In this document: positions 8,524-21,142 of the stretch, one piece after another
Numbering within the stretch: the first letter of the stretch is position 1
How the letters are laid out: every line of letters starts with the position of its first letter
Source of the DNA: Candidatus Zixiibacteriota bacterium
GTDB taxonomy: Bacteria > Zixibacteria > MSB-5A5 > GN15 > PGXB01
Length of the DNA stretch: 64,000 nt
Reading direction: 5' to 3'
Assembly: GCA_026397505.1 (NCBI GenBank)
Contig: JAPLUR010000046.1
Location: forward strand, 1 to 64,000
Notes under the pieces: model-generated
What the model saw: the letters and a program-made list of their open reading frames with translations, nothing else
Databases searched by the model: none
What the model was told of the DNA's origin: nothing
Made by a program: the position numbers and the translations under genes

Positions 8524-10224
8524 TCAATAATCCACTTCCTGGTGCATCTGAAACGCCGTTTCGCCATTTGGCCGAAAACGGTAGATCACCAGACCGGCTT
8601 GACCGGCTGCGACAAAGAAGGTATTAGCGACAGCGTCGACATCATGAGCCATGTCGGGAGTCGGGATGCTTCCGGCGAGCATGGGATATAGCGGATTTTC
8701 TATGTTCACAATCTGCAGACCGCCTTCCCAGCCGTCGGCAATGAAGATATATTTTGAATACAGAGCGAGCGAGAGTGCCTGGCCGGGCGTATCATAACCG
8801 GCAACCTGATAGGGATCGCCGGGATTGGAAATGTCGAAGATCATAAGGCCGCCGAAGTTGTCGGCCAGGTAGGCATAATTGCCGACAATGGCTATATCCC
8901 GCACCTGATCGGGCGTGCGGCATGTAGCTAGAAACCAGGGGTTTCCAATAACGGAAAAATCGACTACTACCAGACCGGATGCTCCGGCCGCAATGAATAC
9001 GTAACTTCCGCTTACGGCCGCCCCGTATGCGGCATCTTTGGTTTCATACTTCGAAAGTTCGTGTGGAGTTACCGGATCTTTTAGATCGAGAATCTGAAGG
9101 CCGGGGCTGCAATCGTTGGTTACAAAGGCAACATTGGCGGCCAGAGTAACCGAAAGCGCCTGTCCGGAGGTCGCGAAACTCCCGGCAATAATTGGATTCC
9201 CCGGGTTCGTTATATCAATGATTTGCAGGCCGCCTTCCTCGGCGGCAATATAGGCATAATTCCCGTTCACATCCAGGTCAAGGGCCTTCCCCGGTGTCGT
9301 GATATGTCCTCTGATTTGGGGTTGTCTTAAATTCGTAACATCGATAATCTGGAGGCCCGAGTCATGATCGGCAACATAGGCGAGATCTCCAATTATCTTC
9401 ACGGCCAAAGCATAGTCAGAAGTCTTGCAGATTCCCAGTTGCTCTATCGCCGTCTGACCCGCCTGAAGTGTTCCCATGGCGACATTCGACACAGAGGACC
9501 ACTGGGTGAGTTCTTCATCACGGGCTTTCAGAGCAATCCAATAAGTCTCGCCGGGAGCGAGATTGGCGATGAAAATTTCCTCCTGTTTTCCTGCCGCCTG
9601 AGGATTGGGCAAGGCGGTCATCTTGACCGCATATTGCCAGGTGTTCAAATTGATGGGGAAATCGGCATATCGCATATCATATTCGGCGGCCTGCCCGGTG
9701 TTTCCGTCATCGCCCGGCGCGGTCCAGGATAGCGTCATGCTTTTGAGTTCTGTCTCGACCACAGCCAGGTCGGTGACCGGAGCGGGGGGAATAGTGTCCT
9801 GGGGAGTTGTCGTCCGGGCGCTGTCAACAGTTGAAATGGTCGACCAGTTAGGAACCCCATCGGCCGTGCGAAGCGCAAAATAATAAAGCGTGCTATTTGA
9901 GAGATTCCTGATTATTAAATTCTCGGGAGAGCCAGCCCTGCCGGGCAATGGTTCGCCCACGGCTCTCAAGGCACTGTTCCAATTTTCTTCCGATATGGGC
10001 TCGGTGAAATATCTAACATCATATTCGTCTGCCCGCCCAATCCTGCCATCATCACCGGGAGCCAGCCAAGTAATTGTCGCCGTGGTAGAAGTCGTCGCTT
10101 TGACCGCCAGATCGGTTACCCGCGATGGCGGCGTGACATCGGCCGGTATCGGCAGAGGTTCCGTTACCTTCTGGCAGCTGATCGCGAGACAGAAAAGAAG
10201 AGATAAGGCCTTGATAAAGCGCAT
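8524..10224 (-). CDS. lipoprotein with two FN3 domains and LVIVD repeats
   Basis: 566-aa predicted lipoprotein. The signal peptide ends in a lipobox-like LAISC (cysteine about residue 17). Two fibronectin type III domains follow (about 28-135 and 140-255, each with a TWLAPGDDG or SWTAPGDDG motif), then a propeller-like array of about six LVIVD repeats (about 265-555) with the recurring pattern GGLQIIDITNPGNP...TPGQALSLAL...YAYIAAE. Such proteins are placed on the outer surface or periplasmic face and are thought to bind other molecules; no enzyme motif is seen. It is on the opposite strand to its left neighbour, so it is its own unit. Confidence 0.85.
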   Translation of the reverse strand: MRFIKALSLLFCLAISCQKVTEPLPIPADVTPPSRVTDLAVKATTSTTATITWLAPGDDGRIGRADEYDVRYFTEPISEENWNSALRAVGEPLPGRAGSPENLIIRNLSNSTLYYFALRTADGVPNWSTISTVDSARTTTPQDTIPPAPVTDLAVVETELKSMTLSWTAPGDDGNTGQAAEYDMRYADFPINLNTWQYAVKMTALPNPQAAGKQEEIFIANLAPGETYWIALKARDEELTQWSSVSNVAMGTLQAGQTAIEQLGICKTSDYALAVKIIGDLAYVADHDSGLQIIDVTNLRQPQIRGHITTPGKALDLDVNGNYAYIAAEEGGLQIIDITNPGNPIIAGSFATSGQALSVTLAANVAFVTNDCSPGLQILDLKDPVTPHELSKYETKDAAYGAAVSGSYVFIAAGASGLVVVDFSVIGNPWFLATCRTPDQVRDIAIVGNYAYLADNFGGLMIFDISNPGDPYQVAGYDTPGQALSLALYSKYIFIADGWEGGLQIVNIENPLYPMLAGSIPTPDMAHDVDAVANTFFVAAGQAGLVIYRFRPNGETAFQMHQEVDY

Positions 10225-10346
10225 GGATTGAATCTCTGCTGTTTAGTGCGTCTGATTCAGAGACGCCCGAAATGGCAATCCTGTGCAAAACGACCTTGAA
10301 TCTTTTGGATGCCAAGCTGTTACTAAAGCCCCATAAAGCCGGATAC

Positions 10347-10976
10347 TCAGACTATTTTTATCGCCATACCCAGACCGTCGTGAATTGGGATGAGGGAAGA
10401 AAGGATATCCTTTGAGTTGAACAGCCCCCGGTTGAATTCGAGGATAGCCCGGCTGGCCGCAGTCGGTTTTCGATGCAGAATCCGCCCGGACCAGAGGACA
10501 TTATCGGTGATAAAAATACCCCCCCTGCGGAGGCGCGGAACAGCCAATTCAAAGGCCTCAGGATATGATTCCGTGTCGATATCATTGAGAATAATATCAA
10601 AAGGGCCGTCGAATTTTCCGATTATTTTCAGGGCATCGCCTGCGTGAAATTCAACTTTCGATTTACAACCGCCCCGTTCCAGGTAATCCAGCCCGCGCTG
10701 ACGGTTATCTTCGGACATATCGGTGCAGATTATTCTGCCCCCGCCGGTCATGCCGCCGGCAAACCAATAGGCGGAATAGCCGTACCCCGATCCCATTTCA
10801 AAAATTGATCTGGCGTTTGAGGCCAGAGCCAACTGTCTCAGGAAACGCCCCGCCATGGCGCCGATAATGGGGAAATGATGCCGCCGGGCATGGGCCTCCA
10901 TCTCCTTCAGAACCGGGTCATCAGCCGAGGGCAAATTGGCGATATAATTTTCAATTTTGGGTTCAATAATGTTCAT
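10347..10976 (-). CDS. class I SAM-dependent O-methyltransferase
   Basis: 209-aa methyltransferase of the small catechol-O-methyltransferase-like (family 3) group. SAM motif I is FEMGSGYGYSAYW, followed by the acidic ribose-binding strand IICTDMSEDN, a metal/substrate region FDIILNDIDTESYPEAFE and the following GGIFITDNVLWSG strand, all in the family order. ITDNVLWSG with its Asp-Asn pair is the usual divalent-metal site. Substrate unknown; bacterial members act on catechols, flavonoids or tRNA uridines. It lies between the lipoprotein gene and lipB on the same strand, about 50 nt from lipB. Confidence 0.85.
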   Translation of the reverse strand: MNIIEPKIENYIANLPSADDPVLKEMEAHARRHHFPIIGAMAGRFLRQLALASNARSIFEMGSGYGYSAYWFAGGMTGGGRIICTDMSEDNRQRGLDYLERGGCKSKVEFHAGDALKIIGKFDGPFDIILNDIDTESYPEAFELAVPRLRRGGIFITDNVLWSGRILHRKPTAASRAILEFNRGLFNSKDILSSLIPIHDGLGMAIKIV

Positions 10977-11025
10977 AAAGCACCTTGCTAACTGGGTTCT
11001 TCATATCGAACTAAGCATTTACAGC

Positions 11026-11739
11026 CTAAATAATTCTGCCGGCAGCCAAATCGTTTATGAATTGCGCTGCATTTCTTATCATCTCAATATCATAATCAAA
11101 AAGGGTCGCGAAATTCTTGGCCAGGGAATCATTGACCTGCCGCTGACTGATATTTCGCCCCAATATTTCCGATAGCGAGCCGACTGAATAGTCTATTATG
11201 CCGCAGGGATTGATTAATCGGAAATATTTGAGATCCGTGGTTACATTAAGAGCCAGACCATGGTAAGTAATCCAGTGGGCGACGGCCACGCCGATAGCGG
11301 CCAATTTCTTATCGCCGACCCAAACCCCGGTCAATCCCGATTTTGTCCCGGCCTCCAGCCCGAATTCTCCGAGAGTGGCCGTGACCAATTTCTCCAGATC
11401 CCGGAGATACTGATGCAAATCGCGTCCGCGAAAGTTCAGGTCAACGATGGGGTAGAGGACAGTTTGACCGGGGCCATGAAAAGTGATATCGCCGCCTCGT
11501 TCGACTTTGAAGAGCCCGATTCCTTTTTCCCGCAAGAATTCCGGGGTGACCAGGAGGTTTTCCATAGTAGTCCCTCTTCCCATGGTGATTGTCGGCTCAT
11601 GCTCGGTGAAGATAAGACAATCGGGAATTCGTCCTTCATGCCGCAGTGACACCATTGATTTCTGGAGCAGCCGGGTGTCATCATATCCGGTTCGCCCCAA
11701 GTCTATCCGGAGCAGCCTTTTGCGTGAAGAACTCGACAT
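11026..11739 (-). CDS. lipB: octanoyltransferase LipB
   Basis: Transfers octanoate from acyl carrier protein to lipoyl domains, the first step of de novo lipoylation, so it would serve the E2 at 4428-5711. The hallmark RGGDITFHGPGQ motif (about residues 81-92), the lysine in VWVGDKKLAAIGV (about K145) and the acyl-thioester cysteine in INPCGI (about C179) are all present. I place the start at 11739, where MSSSSRKRLLRIDLG gives the usual N-terminus; an in-frame TTG at 11829 would add 30 residues not typical of the family. No lipA is in the window. Confidence 0.9.
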   Translation of the reverse strand: MSSSSRKRLLRIDLGRTGYDDTRLLQKSMVSLRHEGRIPDCLIFTEHEPTITMGRGTTMENLLVTPEFLREKGIGLFKVERGGDITFHGPGQTVLYPIVDLNFRGRDLHQYLRDLEKLVTATLGEFGLEAGTKSGLTGVWVGDKKLAAIGVAVAHWITYHGLALNVTTDLKYFRLINPCGIIDYSVGSLSEILGRNISQRQVNDSLAKNFATLFDYDIEMIRNAAQFINDLAAGRII

Positions 11740-11830
11740 ATGGTCAATATAGAGGCCTTTTGTCGGATCGAAAAGGATTTTATTAGGGGCCGGGGAGGTT
11801 GACAATTCTGAATTGAGCCCGAGGCTCAAT

Positions 11831-11851
11831 GCCTCAAACGTTATTTGAGGC
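11831..11851. repeat. 8-bp perfect inverted repeat upstream of lipB
   Basis: GCCTCAAA (11831-11838) and TTTGAGGC (11844-11851) around a 5-nt loop. There is no T run on either side, so it is not an obvious terminator; an operator or mRNA hairpin for lipB is possible. Confidence 0.5.
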
Positions 11852-12029
11852 GGGTGCAGTTTCTTGGCGGGTGCGCAAGCTGTAAACTAAAGTCTTGCTT
11901 ACAGATGTCGAAAATATTATGTGTTATAGGATGTTTTGGGAAAAGTGGGAACCGGGGGCGGGTAATATTGTTAAAGACAAATAGATACAGGAAAGAGAAA
12001 GATATTTTGAAAAAAGTTATTTTTTTCTC

Positions 12030-12058
12030 TTGACAAGATAATGGATAGTAGTTATTAT
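12030..12058 (+). promoter_or_regulatory. rRNA operon promoter
   Basis: Perfect TTGACA at 12030-12035, a 17-nt spacer and TATTAT at 12053-12058, placing the transcript start near 12065 and leaving a leader of about 200 nt before the 16S. Most of the 435 nt between lipB and the 16S is accounted for by this promoter and the leader elements. Confidence 0.8.
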
Positions 12059-12095
12059 CCTTGCCTGCCTGAAATATGGCAGTTTTTTATCAGAC

Positions 12096-12110
12096 TGGTT
12101 CTTTGAAAAC
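12096..12110 (+). promoter_or_regulatory. boxA-like antitermination site in the rRNA leader
   Basis: TGGTTCTTTGAAAAC resembles the Nus-factor boxA (TGCTCTTTAACA). A clearer copy, GCTCTTTGACAAC, occurs in the spacer at 13995-14007, supporting both calls. Confidence 0.6.
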
Positions 12111-12112
12111 TT

Positions 12113-12126
12113 AATAGCAAGTACCG
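12113..12126 (+). other. 16S processing stem, 5' strand
   Basis: AATAGCAAGTACCG is perfectly complementary (14 bp) to 13755-13768 downstream of the 16S. Such leader/spacer stems are RNase III targets in rRNA maturation. Confidence 0.75.
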
Positions 12127-12264
12127 AGCAAGAAGAATGATTCTTGTCGGTAGTGTGGGTCTCAATGTCTTTAAGACATATTTTGAGATCGTAGTTCGAA
12201 TAACGAAGTGTTTCGTAAAAGGAACAACCTTCGAGAATATGACATCGCAAATAAGAGATGTAAT

Positions 12265-13676
<1,412 letters not shown>

Positions 13677-13754
13677 CTAAGGAGTTAGCTCTTGATCTCT
13701 CTATAAGAGTGGCAAGGGCTAGGTCGACACACTCCCGGTAGAGTTTTTTTCTGC

Positions 13755-13768
13755 CGGTACTTGCTATT
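13755..13768 (+). other. 16S processing stem, 3' strand
   Basis: CGGTACTTGCTATT pairs exactly with the leader segment at 12113-12126, bracketing the 16S for RNase III. Confidence 0.75.
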
Positions 13769-13809
13769 ACCTATAAATCTTGGGCTTAAGATTGGGTTCA
13801 AAAGCTTTT

Positions 13810-13883
13810 GGGCCTATAGCTCAGTTGGTTAGAGCGCGCGCCTGATAAGCGCGAGGTCAGTGGTTCAACTCCACTTAGGCCCA
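13810..13883 (+). tRNA. tRNA-Ile (GAT)
   Basis: Cloverleaf with acceptor GGGCCTA/TAGGCCC, D-arm GCTCAGTTGGTTAGAGC, anticodon loop CTGATAA and T-arm loop TTCAACT. CCA is not encoded. It lies in the 16S-23S spacer, the usual place for tRNA-Ile. Confidence 0.95.
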
Positions 13884-13891
13884 GATTGATT

Positions 13892-13964
13892 GGGGATGTA
13901 GCTCAGTTGGGAGAGCGGTGGCTTTGCAAGCCACAGGTCGCCGGTTCGATCCCGGTCATCTCCA
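13892..13964 (+). tRNA. tRNA-Ala (TGC)
   Basis: Acceptor GGGGATG/CATCTCC contains the G3-T70 wobble that identifies alanine tRNAs; the anticodon loop is TTTGCAA. CCA is not encoded. It follows tRNA-Ile by 8 nt in the rRNA spacer. Confidence 0.95.
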
Positions 13965-13994
13965 TAATAAGGCAAATTGATTTTGCCTCTTAAA

Positions 13995-14055
13995 GCTCTT
14001 TGACAACTTCATATTGTTAGCGTATGTCAATCCTTATTCTGCGGATTGACATACG
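13995..14055 (+). promoter_or_regulatory. spacer boxA and 13-bp hairpin before the 23S
   Basis: boxA copy GCTCTTTGACAAC at 13995-14007, then a perfect 13-bp stem between 14021-14033 (CGTATGTCAATCC) and 14043-14055 with a 9-nt loop. The boxA fits antitermination of the long transcript; the hairpin may be a processing or folding element. Confidence 0.6.
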
Positions 14056-14064
14056 GGCATCTTC

Positions 14065-14092
14065 CAATAGGTTGCACAGAAAATACCTTTGG
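14065..14092 (+). other. 23S processing stem, 5' strand
   Basis: The segment beginning CAATAGGTTGCACAGAAAAT is nearly complementary over about 27 nt to 17165-17192, downstream of the 23S, forming the long stem expected for RNase III release of pre-23S. Confidence 0.65.
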
Positions 14093-14112
14093 TGAACTTG
14101 AGAAAGGTTTTC

Positions 14113-17141
<3,029 letters not shown>

Positions 17142-17222
17142 GATTAAATTTCTTTCTCATAGGCCAAAGGTCATTTTCTTTGCAACCTGTTGAGAGATGC
17201 CCGCAAATGCGCTTAATGTGCG

Positions 17223-17244
17223 CGGCAGATGTCCTCATCTGCCG
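17223..17244. repeat. 9-bp palindrome between 23S and 5S
   Basis: CGGCAGATG (17223-17231) and CATCTGCCG (17236-17244) around TCCT. The GGCAGAT core recurs at 29761-29780, so it belongs to a dispersed palindrome family. Confidence 0.6.
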
Positions 17245-17283
17245 AAATTCGAAATACGCTGACAATATGTCGTGATAAATATT

Positions 17284-17401
<118 letters not shown>

Positions 17402-17411
17402 GTAAATAGAG

Positions 17412-17439
17412 AAGCCCTCTTGAAAAAGAGGGCTTTTTT
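17412..17439 (+). terminator. rho-independent terminator of the rRNA operon
   Basis: AAGCCCTCTT / GAAA / AAGAGGGCTT, a 10-bp perfect stem, followed by a T run (17434-17439) starting 11 nt after the 5S. Confidence 0.9.
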
Positions 17440-17563
17440 ATTGACTTTTGCGCGCGGATTGATAGATTTAAACAGGCGTAGTTTTGCCAGAACTGCCTTA
17501 CAGGTGGGATTTAGAAGTGATTTAATAGCACTCATCCGATGCGCGGATTATTAGTTAATCAAG

Positions 17564-18070
17564 ATGGAAATTCTATATTTATTTATCGGTGCACTCTTCA
17601 GCTGGATTATAGCCCATTATTATTACCGGCGCTCTGCTTTAGAGGAGCCAAAGTGGGCGGCGCAATTGCTGAAGAAGCTGCATGAAACAACTAACAGAGC
17701 AGACGCGGTTGGTCTGCTTGCAACGACTGCCCAGTCCGCGGCTACTCCCAATTATTCATTTGAATTGATGGCCGACGAAGATCCAATATTGGCGCTTGCT
17801 GGACTGAGAATTGAGATTGAGAAACGCCTGACGCAATTGGCCGAAGCTAACAATATAAGTGCCCAGCGTGCTGGAGTAAGTAGATTGCTGAAGATTTTGG
17901 GCGAACGTGGCCTGCTTTCAAATGAGGAAGGAATTGTGCTCGCCGATCTGGTGGGATTATTGAATATCGCTGTTCACGGAGGGAAGGTGGATAAGAGAAT
18001 AACTGCTTGGGGTCTTGATGCAGGAAAAAGATTCCTGGTCGGCTTGGATCGTCGATCGGGGAAAGAATAA
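17564..18070 (+). CDS. membrane-anchored hypothetical protein
   Basis: 168 aa, not recognised. One N-terminal transmembrane segment (ILYLFIGALFSWIIAHYYY, residues 3-21) is followed by a basic stop-transfer (RR) and a cytoplasmic helical domain. The C-terminal half (LALAGLRIEIEKRL, then SRLLKILGERGLLSNEEG and VLADLVGLLNIAVHGGKVD) resembles the helical DUF4145-type domain often fused to membrane or nuclease proteins. That likeness is by eye only. It stands alone after the rRNA terminator. Confidence 0.7.
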   Translation: MEILYLFIGALFSWIIAHYYYRRSALEEPKWAAQLLKKLHETTNRADAVGLLATTAQSAATPNYSFELMADEDPILALAGLRIEIEKRLTQLAEANNISAQRAGVSRLLKILGERGLLSNEEGIVLADLVGLLNIAVHGGKVDKRITAWGLDAGKRFLVGLDRRSGKE

Positions 18071-18412
18071 TTATACACAATAAATGGATGCCCCACTCAA
18101 TAAAAGGATTTGATATAACATTCGGTGAACAAAATACATAAATGTCGAAACCGCAGAAAATTATAAATTTTTGCAGATGATGGAGGGGTAATACGAATGG
18201 GAAAGCCAGAATTGGAAGGACTTTTTAGGTTCCGCGGGGTCTTAGGCTTCCCGGCGTCAAGGAGGAAGGCGTGACCCTGCGGCATAAGAAGGAGGAATGT
18301 CCCATTGCATATGAATGATTATGAGTTTTGACCTAGTGCTTGAAATAACAATCCCACAGCCCGCGGTGGCGGGTGGGTTACCCGGCTATTATTAACTGGC
18401 GTGAGCAATATC
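18071..18412. other. intergenic stretch, no confident gene
   Basis: About 340 nt without a supported gene. It holds GC-rich fragments like those in other intergenic regions here (a GGTGGCGGGTGGGTTACCC segment at about 18365-18383) and short frames of unnatural composition that I do not accept as genes. No promoter stands out. Confidence 0.4.
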
Positions 18413-19120
18413 ATGAGAAACATTGTCTTCTTATTAGTTCTACTGTCCAATATCTCTTATGGTAAGGATTATGGGATCGGCGTTATCTATTTTTCTGCAC
18501 ATGGAGTAAATTCATCATCATTTCAGACTGATTCTATGTCAATCTTCGCAGAGCCGTCGAGATCTTCAAAGATCATAGCAAAGCTCCGACAAATTGCGCC
18601 CAAGGGAGACAAAGCTCCATATCAATATATAGTAACTCCGTCCATGCGGGGCGTTTCAAAAAACATTGTTGAGTTTGCTTACGAGGAGTCGGGATTACCT
18701 TTTGATAGTGTCAATGAAACCCGGAATTGGGTAAGAGCTGTCTATGGATTATCAGATTCAAATATCTCTTATAAAGGCTGGGTTGAAGTACAGTCACCTC
18801 ATACCGAGATTATTTTCTGGTCGGTGAAATTGAAACAGAGGGACGTGTTTTTCCTTTCAATCTCACCTGTCCCTAAGTTTTTTGACGAGCCCAACGGAAA
18901 TGAGGTCGAATTCCCATTGGTAGAATTTAAATATGGTGAACGTAGGTATAATTATATCATGCATCCCCTGAAATCTGAGGGAAGTTGGCTTCAAGTTCTC
19001 GTTGTTACACCAAGTGATTTCTGTGAAAATCCTCTTAATCCAAAGAAGAAGATTTTGTGGATTAGATATTTGGATGATAGTGGTCGCCCCTTGGTGTTTT
19101 ATTATTCGCGTGGTTGCTAA
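18413..19120 (+). CDS. exported hypothetical protein
   Basis: 235 aa, not recognised. It begins MRNIVFLLVLLSNISYG, a clear signal peptide with probable cleavage after SYG, so it is exported. The mature part is rich in aromatic and charged residues (for example ESGLPFDSVNETRNWVRAVY, a segment that could fit an SH3-like fold) with no catalytic motif visible. The in-frame GTG at 18401 is the alternative start; neither has a strong ribosome site. A GC-rich hairpin unit starts 5 nt after the stop. Confidence 0.65.
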   Translation: MRNIVFLLVLLSNISYGKDYGIGVIYFSAHGVNSSSFQTDSMSIFAEPSRSSKIIAKLRQIAPKGDKAPYQYIVTPSMRGVSKNIVEFAYEESGLPFDSVNETRNWVRAVYGLSDSNISYKGWVEVQSPHTEIIFWSVKLKQRDVFFLSISPVPKFFDEPNGNEVEFPLVEFKYGERRYNYIMHPLKSEGSWLQVLVVTPSDFCENPLNPKKKILWIRYLDDSGRPLVFYYSRGC

Positions 19121-19125
19121 ATGGA

Positions 19126-19222
19126 CCGGTGGCCCGCCATTCATGGTGGGACAAATCCAACCGGCCGGGTGGCCCACCCGCTTGGGGAGTTAAGTAGGTC
19201 AAGACCCCTCGGCGGTCTTGAC
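19126..19222. repeat. repeat unit with palindromes after an accessory gene
   Basis: GGTGGCCCGCCATTCATGGT and the following GGGAC (19129-19152) fold as CCCGCCA/TGGTGGG. A close copy follows the OLD gene at 56856-56881. Next comes CGGGTG/CACCCG, then a perfect 9-bp stem GTCAAGACC (19198-19206) with GGTCTTGAC (19214-19222). These probably act as terminators or are REP-like elements. Confidence 0.55.
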
Positions 19223-19260
19223 TATCTTCTTGGTTTAATATTATGAACGCTCCGGGTCGC

Positions 19261-19282
19261 ACCTCGCACTCCGTGCTCGGCA
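19261..19282. repeat. 22-bp direct repeat, copy 1
   Basis: A 22-bp segment containing CGCACTCCGTGCTCGG occurs identically at 19641-19662. The two copies bracket the molbindin gene, 380 nt apart. Confidence 0.8.
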
Positions 19283-19307
19283 AGGCCCCACGCAACCTTG
19301 GAATTTG

Positions 19308-19517
19308 TTATTCGCGCACCAGCAGCACATTTATGGCCTTTACGACAACTCTAACCTTGTCCCCCTTCTTAATACCGAGCTCCTTCAGCGAATCGATCGT
19401 CATCACGGAACTCATTACCGAGTCGGCCGGAACATTCACCGTCACCTGACACATCAGCGAACCTTTCTTGATACCGGTCACCTTCCCGATCAACTGATTG
19501 CGCGCACCGTATTTCAT
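19308..19517 (-). CDS. molbindin-type (Mop/TOBE) protein
   Basis: 69-aa single-domain molbindin. The sequence begins MKYGARNQLIGKVTGIKKGS and ends with KKGDKVRVVVKAINVLLVRE, the classic Mop fold with the NQL.G.V..I..G opening and the D.V...S opening of the second strand pair (ADSVMSSVMTIDSLKELGIKKGD). Members form hexamers that store molybdate or tungstate. It is short but full length for the family. It is alone on the minus strand between two copies of a direct repeat. Confidence 0.88.
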   Translation of the reverse strand: MKYGARNQLIGKVTGIKKGSLMCQVTVNVPADSVMSSVMTIDSLKELGIKKGDKVRVVVKAINVLLVRE

Positions 19518-19914
19518 ATTTTCCTCGCCAATAAATGGTTACTGCTATTGTATGCTGTAAAACAAAGCAAAAATTCGTCTTATCGGGCACAATTTATCCT
19601 TTTTCCTTTCATGTGGCAAGAGGAAATTGGGCGGGGTCATACCTCGCACTCCGTGCTCGGCAGGAACCGGCGCAAATCCCAATCCAATTTTATTGGAATT
19701 TCGGTTGACTTGGCGGTTCGTGGCCGGATTGAAGTCTGCGGCTTACATAATCCGGCAAGCAGATATTGAAAATCCCTTTTCAAATTCCAATAATTGCTTT
19801 ACTTTATTATTCCTATGGCCCGGAGTTCCCGATGAATTCCCCTTTGAGGAGAGGAATGAGAGCCATGACAATCTTAGTAAGTACTTTAAATTAGGTCCAG
19901 AGGAGGATTGATTC
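19518..19914. other. intergenic stretch with repeat copy, no confident gene
   Basis: Contains the second 22-bp repeat copy (19641-19662), otherwise AT-rich sequence. The last 15 nt are the leader of the isochorismatase gene (AGGAGG at 19901-19906). Short frames here have no family resemblance. Confidence 0.4.
19641..19662. repeat. 22-bp direct repeat, copy 2
   Basis: Identical to 19261-19282; see that entry. The bases beyond the repeat differ on both sides. Confidence 0.8.
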
Positions 19915-20574
19915 ATGCCAGCCTATGTTTCATCAGACAATATCGTCTCAAAGTCAAAGGAATGGCTTAATCAGATTGCCGCATTCAATACTCACCAGAT
20001 GTCGCTAAATATAGACAAGGCCGCCCTGCTGGTAATCGATATGCAGAAATTCTTTTTGGATCCCAATTCCCCAACATACACGGAAAGCGGCCCGGCTATT
20101 ATTCCCTCAGTCAAACGTCTGATCGCGGCCTTCCGTGCGGCGGGTCGTCCGGTAATCTATACCAAACATGTTCATCATCCCGATTTCATCGATGCCGGAA
20201 TCATGAAATGGTGGTGGGATGGCGCCTGTCTGGAGGGAAGCCCTGAAAGCGAAATAGATGATGATATTGCCCCGCTCGCGAATGAGAAAATTATCCTTAA
20301 ACATCGCTACTCGGCTTTCTATAATACCGATCTCGAAACGATTCTCAGATGTCTTAAAATTGAAGATTTGGTGATTACGGGAGTAATGACCAACATGTGC
20401 TGCGAATCAACCGCCCGTGATGCCTATTATCGCGATTATCGGGTTTTCTTTTTGGCGGATGCGACCGGAAGCATCAATGAGGAAATGCATAAAGCAAGTC
20501 TTCTCAATCTGGCGTTTGGCTTCGCAATGGTGACATCGGCTGAGTCTATTATCAAGCAGATTCAGGCCGGGTAA
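19915..20574 (+). CDS. isochorismatase-family cysteine hydrolase
   Basis: 219-aa hydrolase of the isochorismatase/nicotinamidase fold. The catalytic triad is visible: D42 in LLVIDMQKFF, K129 in ILKHRYSAF, and C162 in TGVMTNMCCESTARDA, with the non-proline cis-peptide region GVMTN just before it. Substrate unknown; members hydrolyse amides such as nicotinamide, ureidoacrylate or N-carbamoyl compounds. A strong AGGAGG lies 8 nt before ATG. It is followed 28 nt later by a cupin gene, so the pair is probably an operon handling one small molecule. Confidence 0.9.
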   Translation: MPAYVSSDNIVSKSKEWLNQIAAFNTHQMSLNIDKAALLVIDMQKFFLDPNSPTYTESGPAIIPSVKRLIAAFRAAGRPVIYTKHVHHPDFIDAGIMKWWWDGACLEGSPESEIDDDIAPLANEKIILKHRYSAFYNTDLETILRCLKIEDLVITGVMTNMCCESTARDAYYRDYRVFFLADATGSINEEMHKASLLNLAFGFAMVTSAESIIKQIQAG

Positions 20575-20602
20575 ATCAGGTTCCGAAAACAGGAGGATAT
20601 TT

Positions 20603-20959
20603 ATGAATGGTTTCTTGAAAGAATGGGATAATACCATTTACCCGGAGATGATCCGCAATCTGCCGGAGGTGGATGTTAAGATCAACGGTATCCGCGGTTG
20701 GCTGATGCAGGCAGGGAAGAAGCAGGTGGTTTTCTTTGATATTCAGGCCGGTTCTATTGTTCCGGCGCATGCTCATTGCGCTCAATGGGGAATTATGCTC
20801 GAGGGGGAAATGGTTCTCACAATCTCCGGGGAGGCGAAGACATATCACAAGGGTGACAGCTATTTTATCCCCGAAGGAGCGGTTCATTCGGCCACCTTTC
20901 CGACCCAGATCAATGTCATCGACATATTCGACTCCGCCGACCGGTACAAGTCAAAATGA
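20603..20959 (+). CDS. cupin domain protein
   Basis: 118-aa single cupin. Motif 1 is the strand pair AGSIVPAHAHCAQWGIMLEG (two histidines and a glutamate further on), followed by EMVLTISGEAKTYHKGDSYFIPEGAVHSA (motif 2, with its histidine). These are the expected metal ligands. It could be an isomerase, dioxygenase or sensor, and the neighbouring hydrolase suggests metabolite handling. A good AGGAGG precedes ATG. Confidence 0.88.
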   Translation: MNGFLKEWDNTIYPEMIRNLPEVDVKINGIRGWLMQAGKKQVVFFDIQAGSIVPAHAHCAQWGIMLEGEMVLTISGEAKTYHKGDSYFIPEGAVHSATFPTQINVIDIFDSADRYKSK

Positions 20960-21056
20960 TTTGAGATAACATAGAAGTGCACGATGGCCATTTTGCCGTT
21001 TTCATCTGCACCGGGCAATGAAATATTCGTACGGTCGAGATCGTGAAATATAAGAA

Positions 21057-21084
21057 CGGGCACGAACCGGATGGTTCGTGCCCG
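21057..21084 (-). terminator. 12-bp perfect hairpin, probable terminator
   Basis: CGGGCACGAACC (21057-21068) and GGTTCGTGCCCG (21073-21084), loop GGAT, between the cupin gene and the convergent dockerin/propeller gene. On the minus strand it is followed by a T-rich run (TTCTTATATTTC), so it probably ends that gene; it could work in both directions. Confidence 0.6.
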
Positions 21085-21142
21085 CTTGAGGCAAAACAAG
21101 AAGGCGTAATAATTCGATTCCAGACGAATCCTTATTTTATAA

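Noticed and set aside
11740-11829. A longer LipB from TTG 11829
   Set aside because: The added 30 residues are not part of the LipB fold, and the TTG has no ribosome site.
18097-18285. A 62-codon minus-strand frame in an intergenic gap
   Set aside because: No ribosome site, no family, low-complexity composition typical of intergenic repeats.
21057-21084. The 12-bp hairpin as a riboswitch
   Set aside because: It lies at the 3' ends of two convergent genes, so a terminator fits better.
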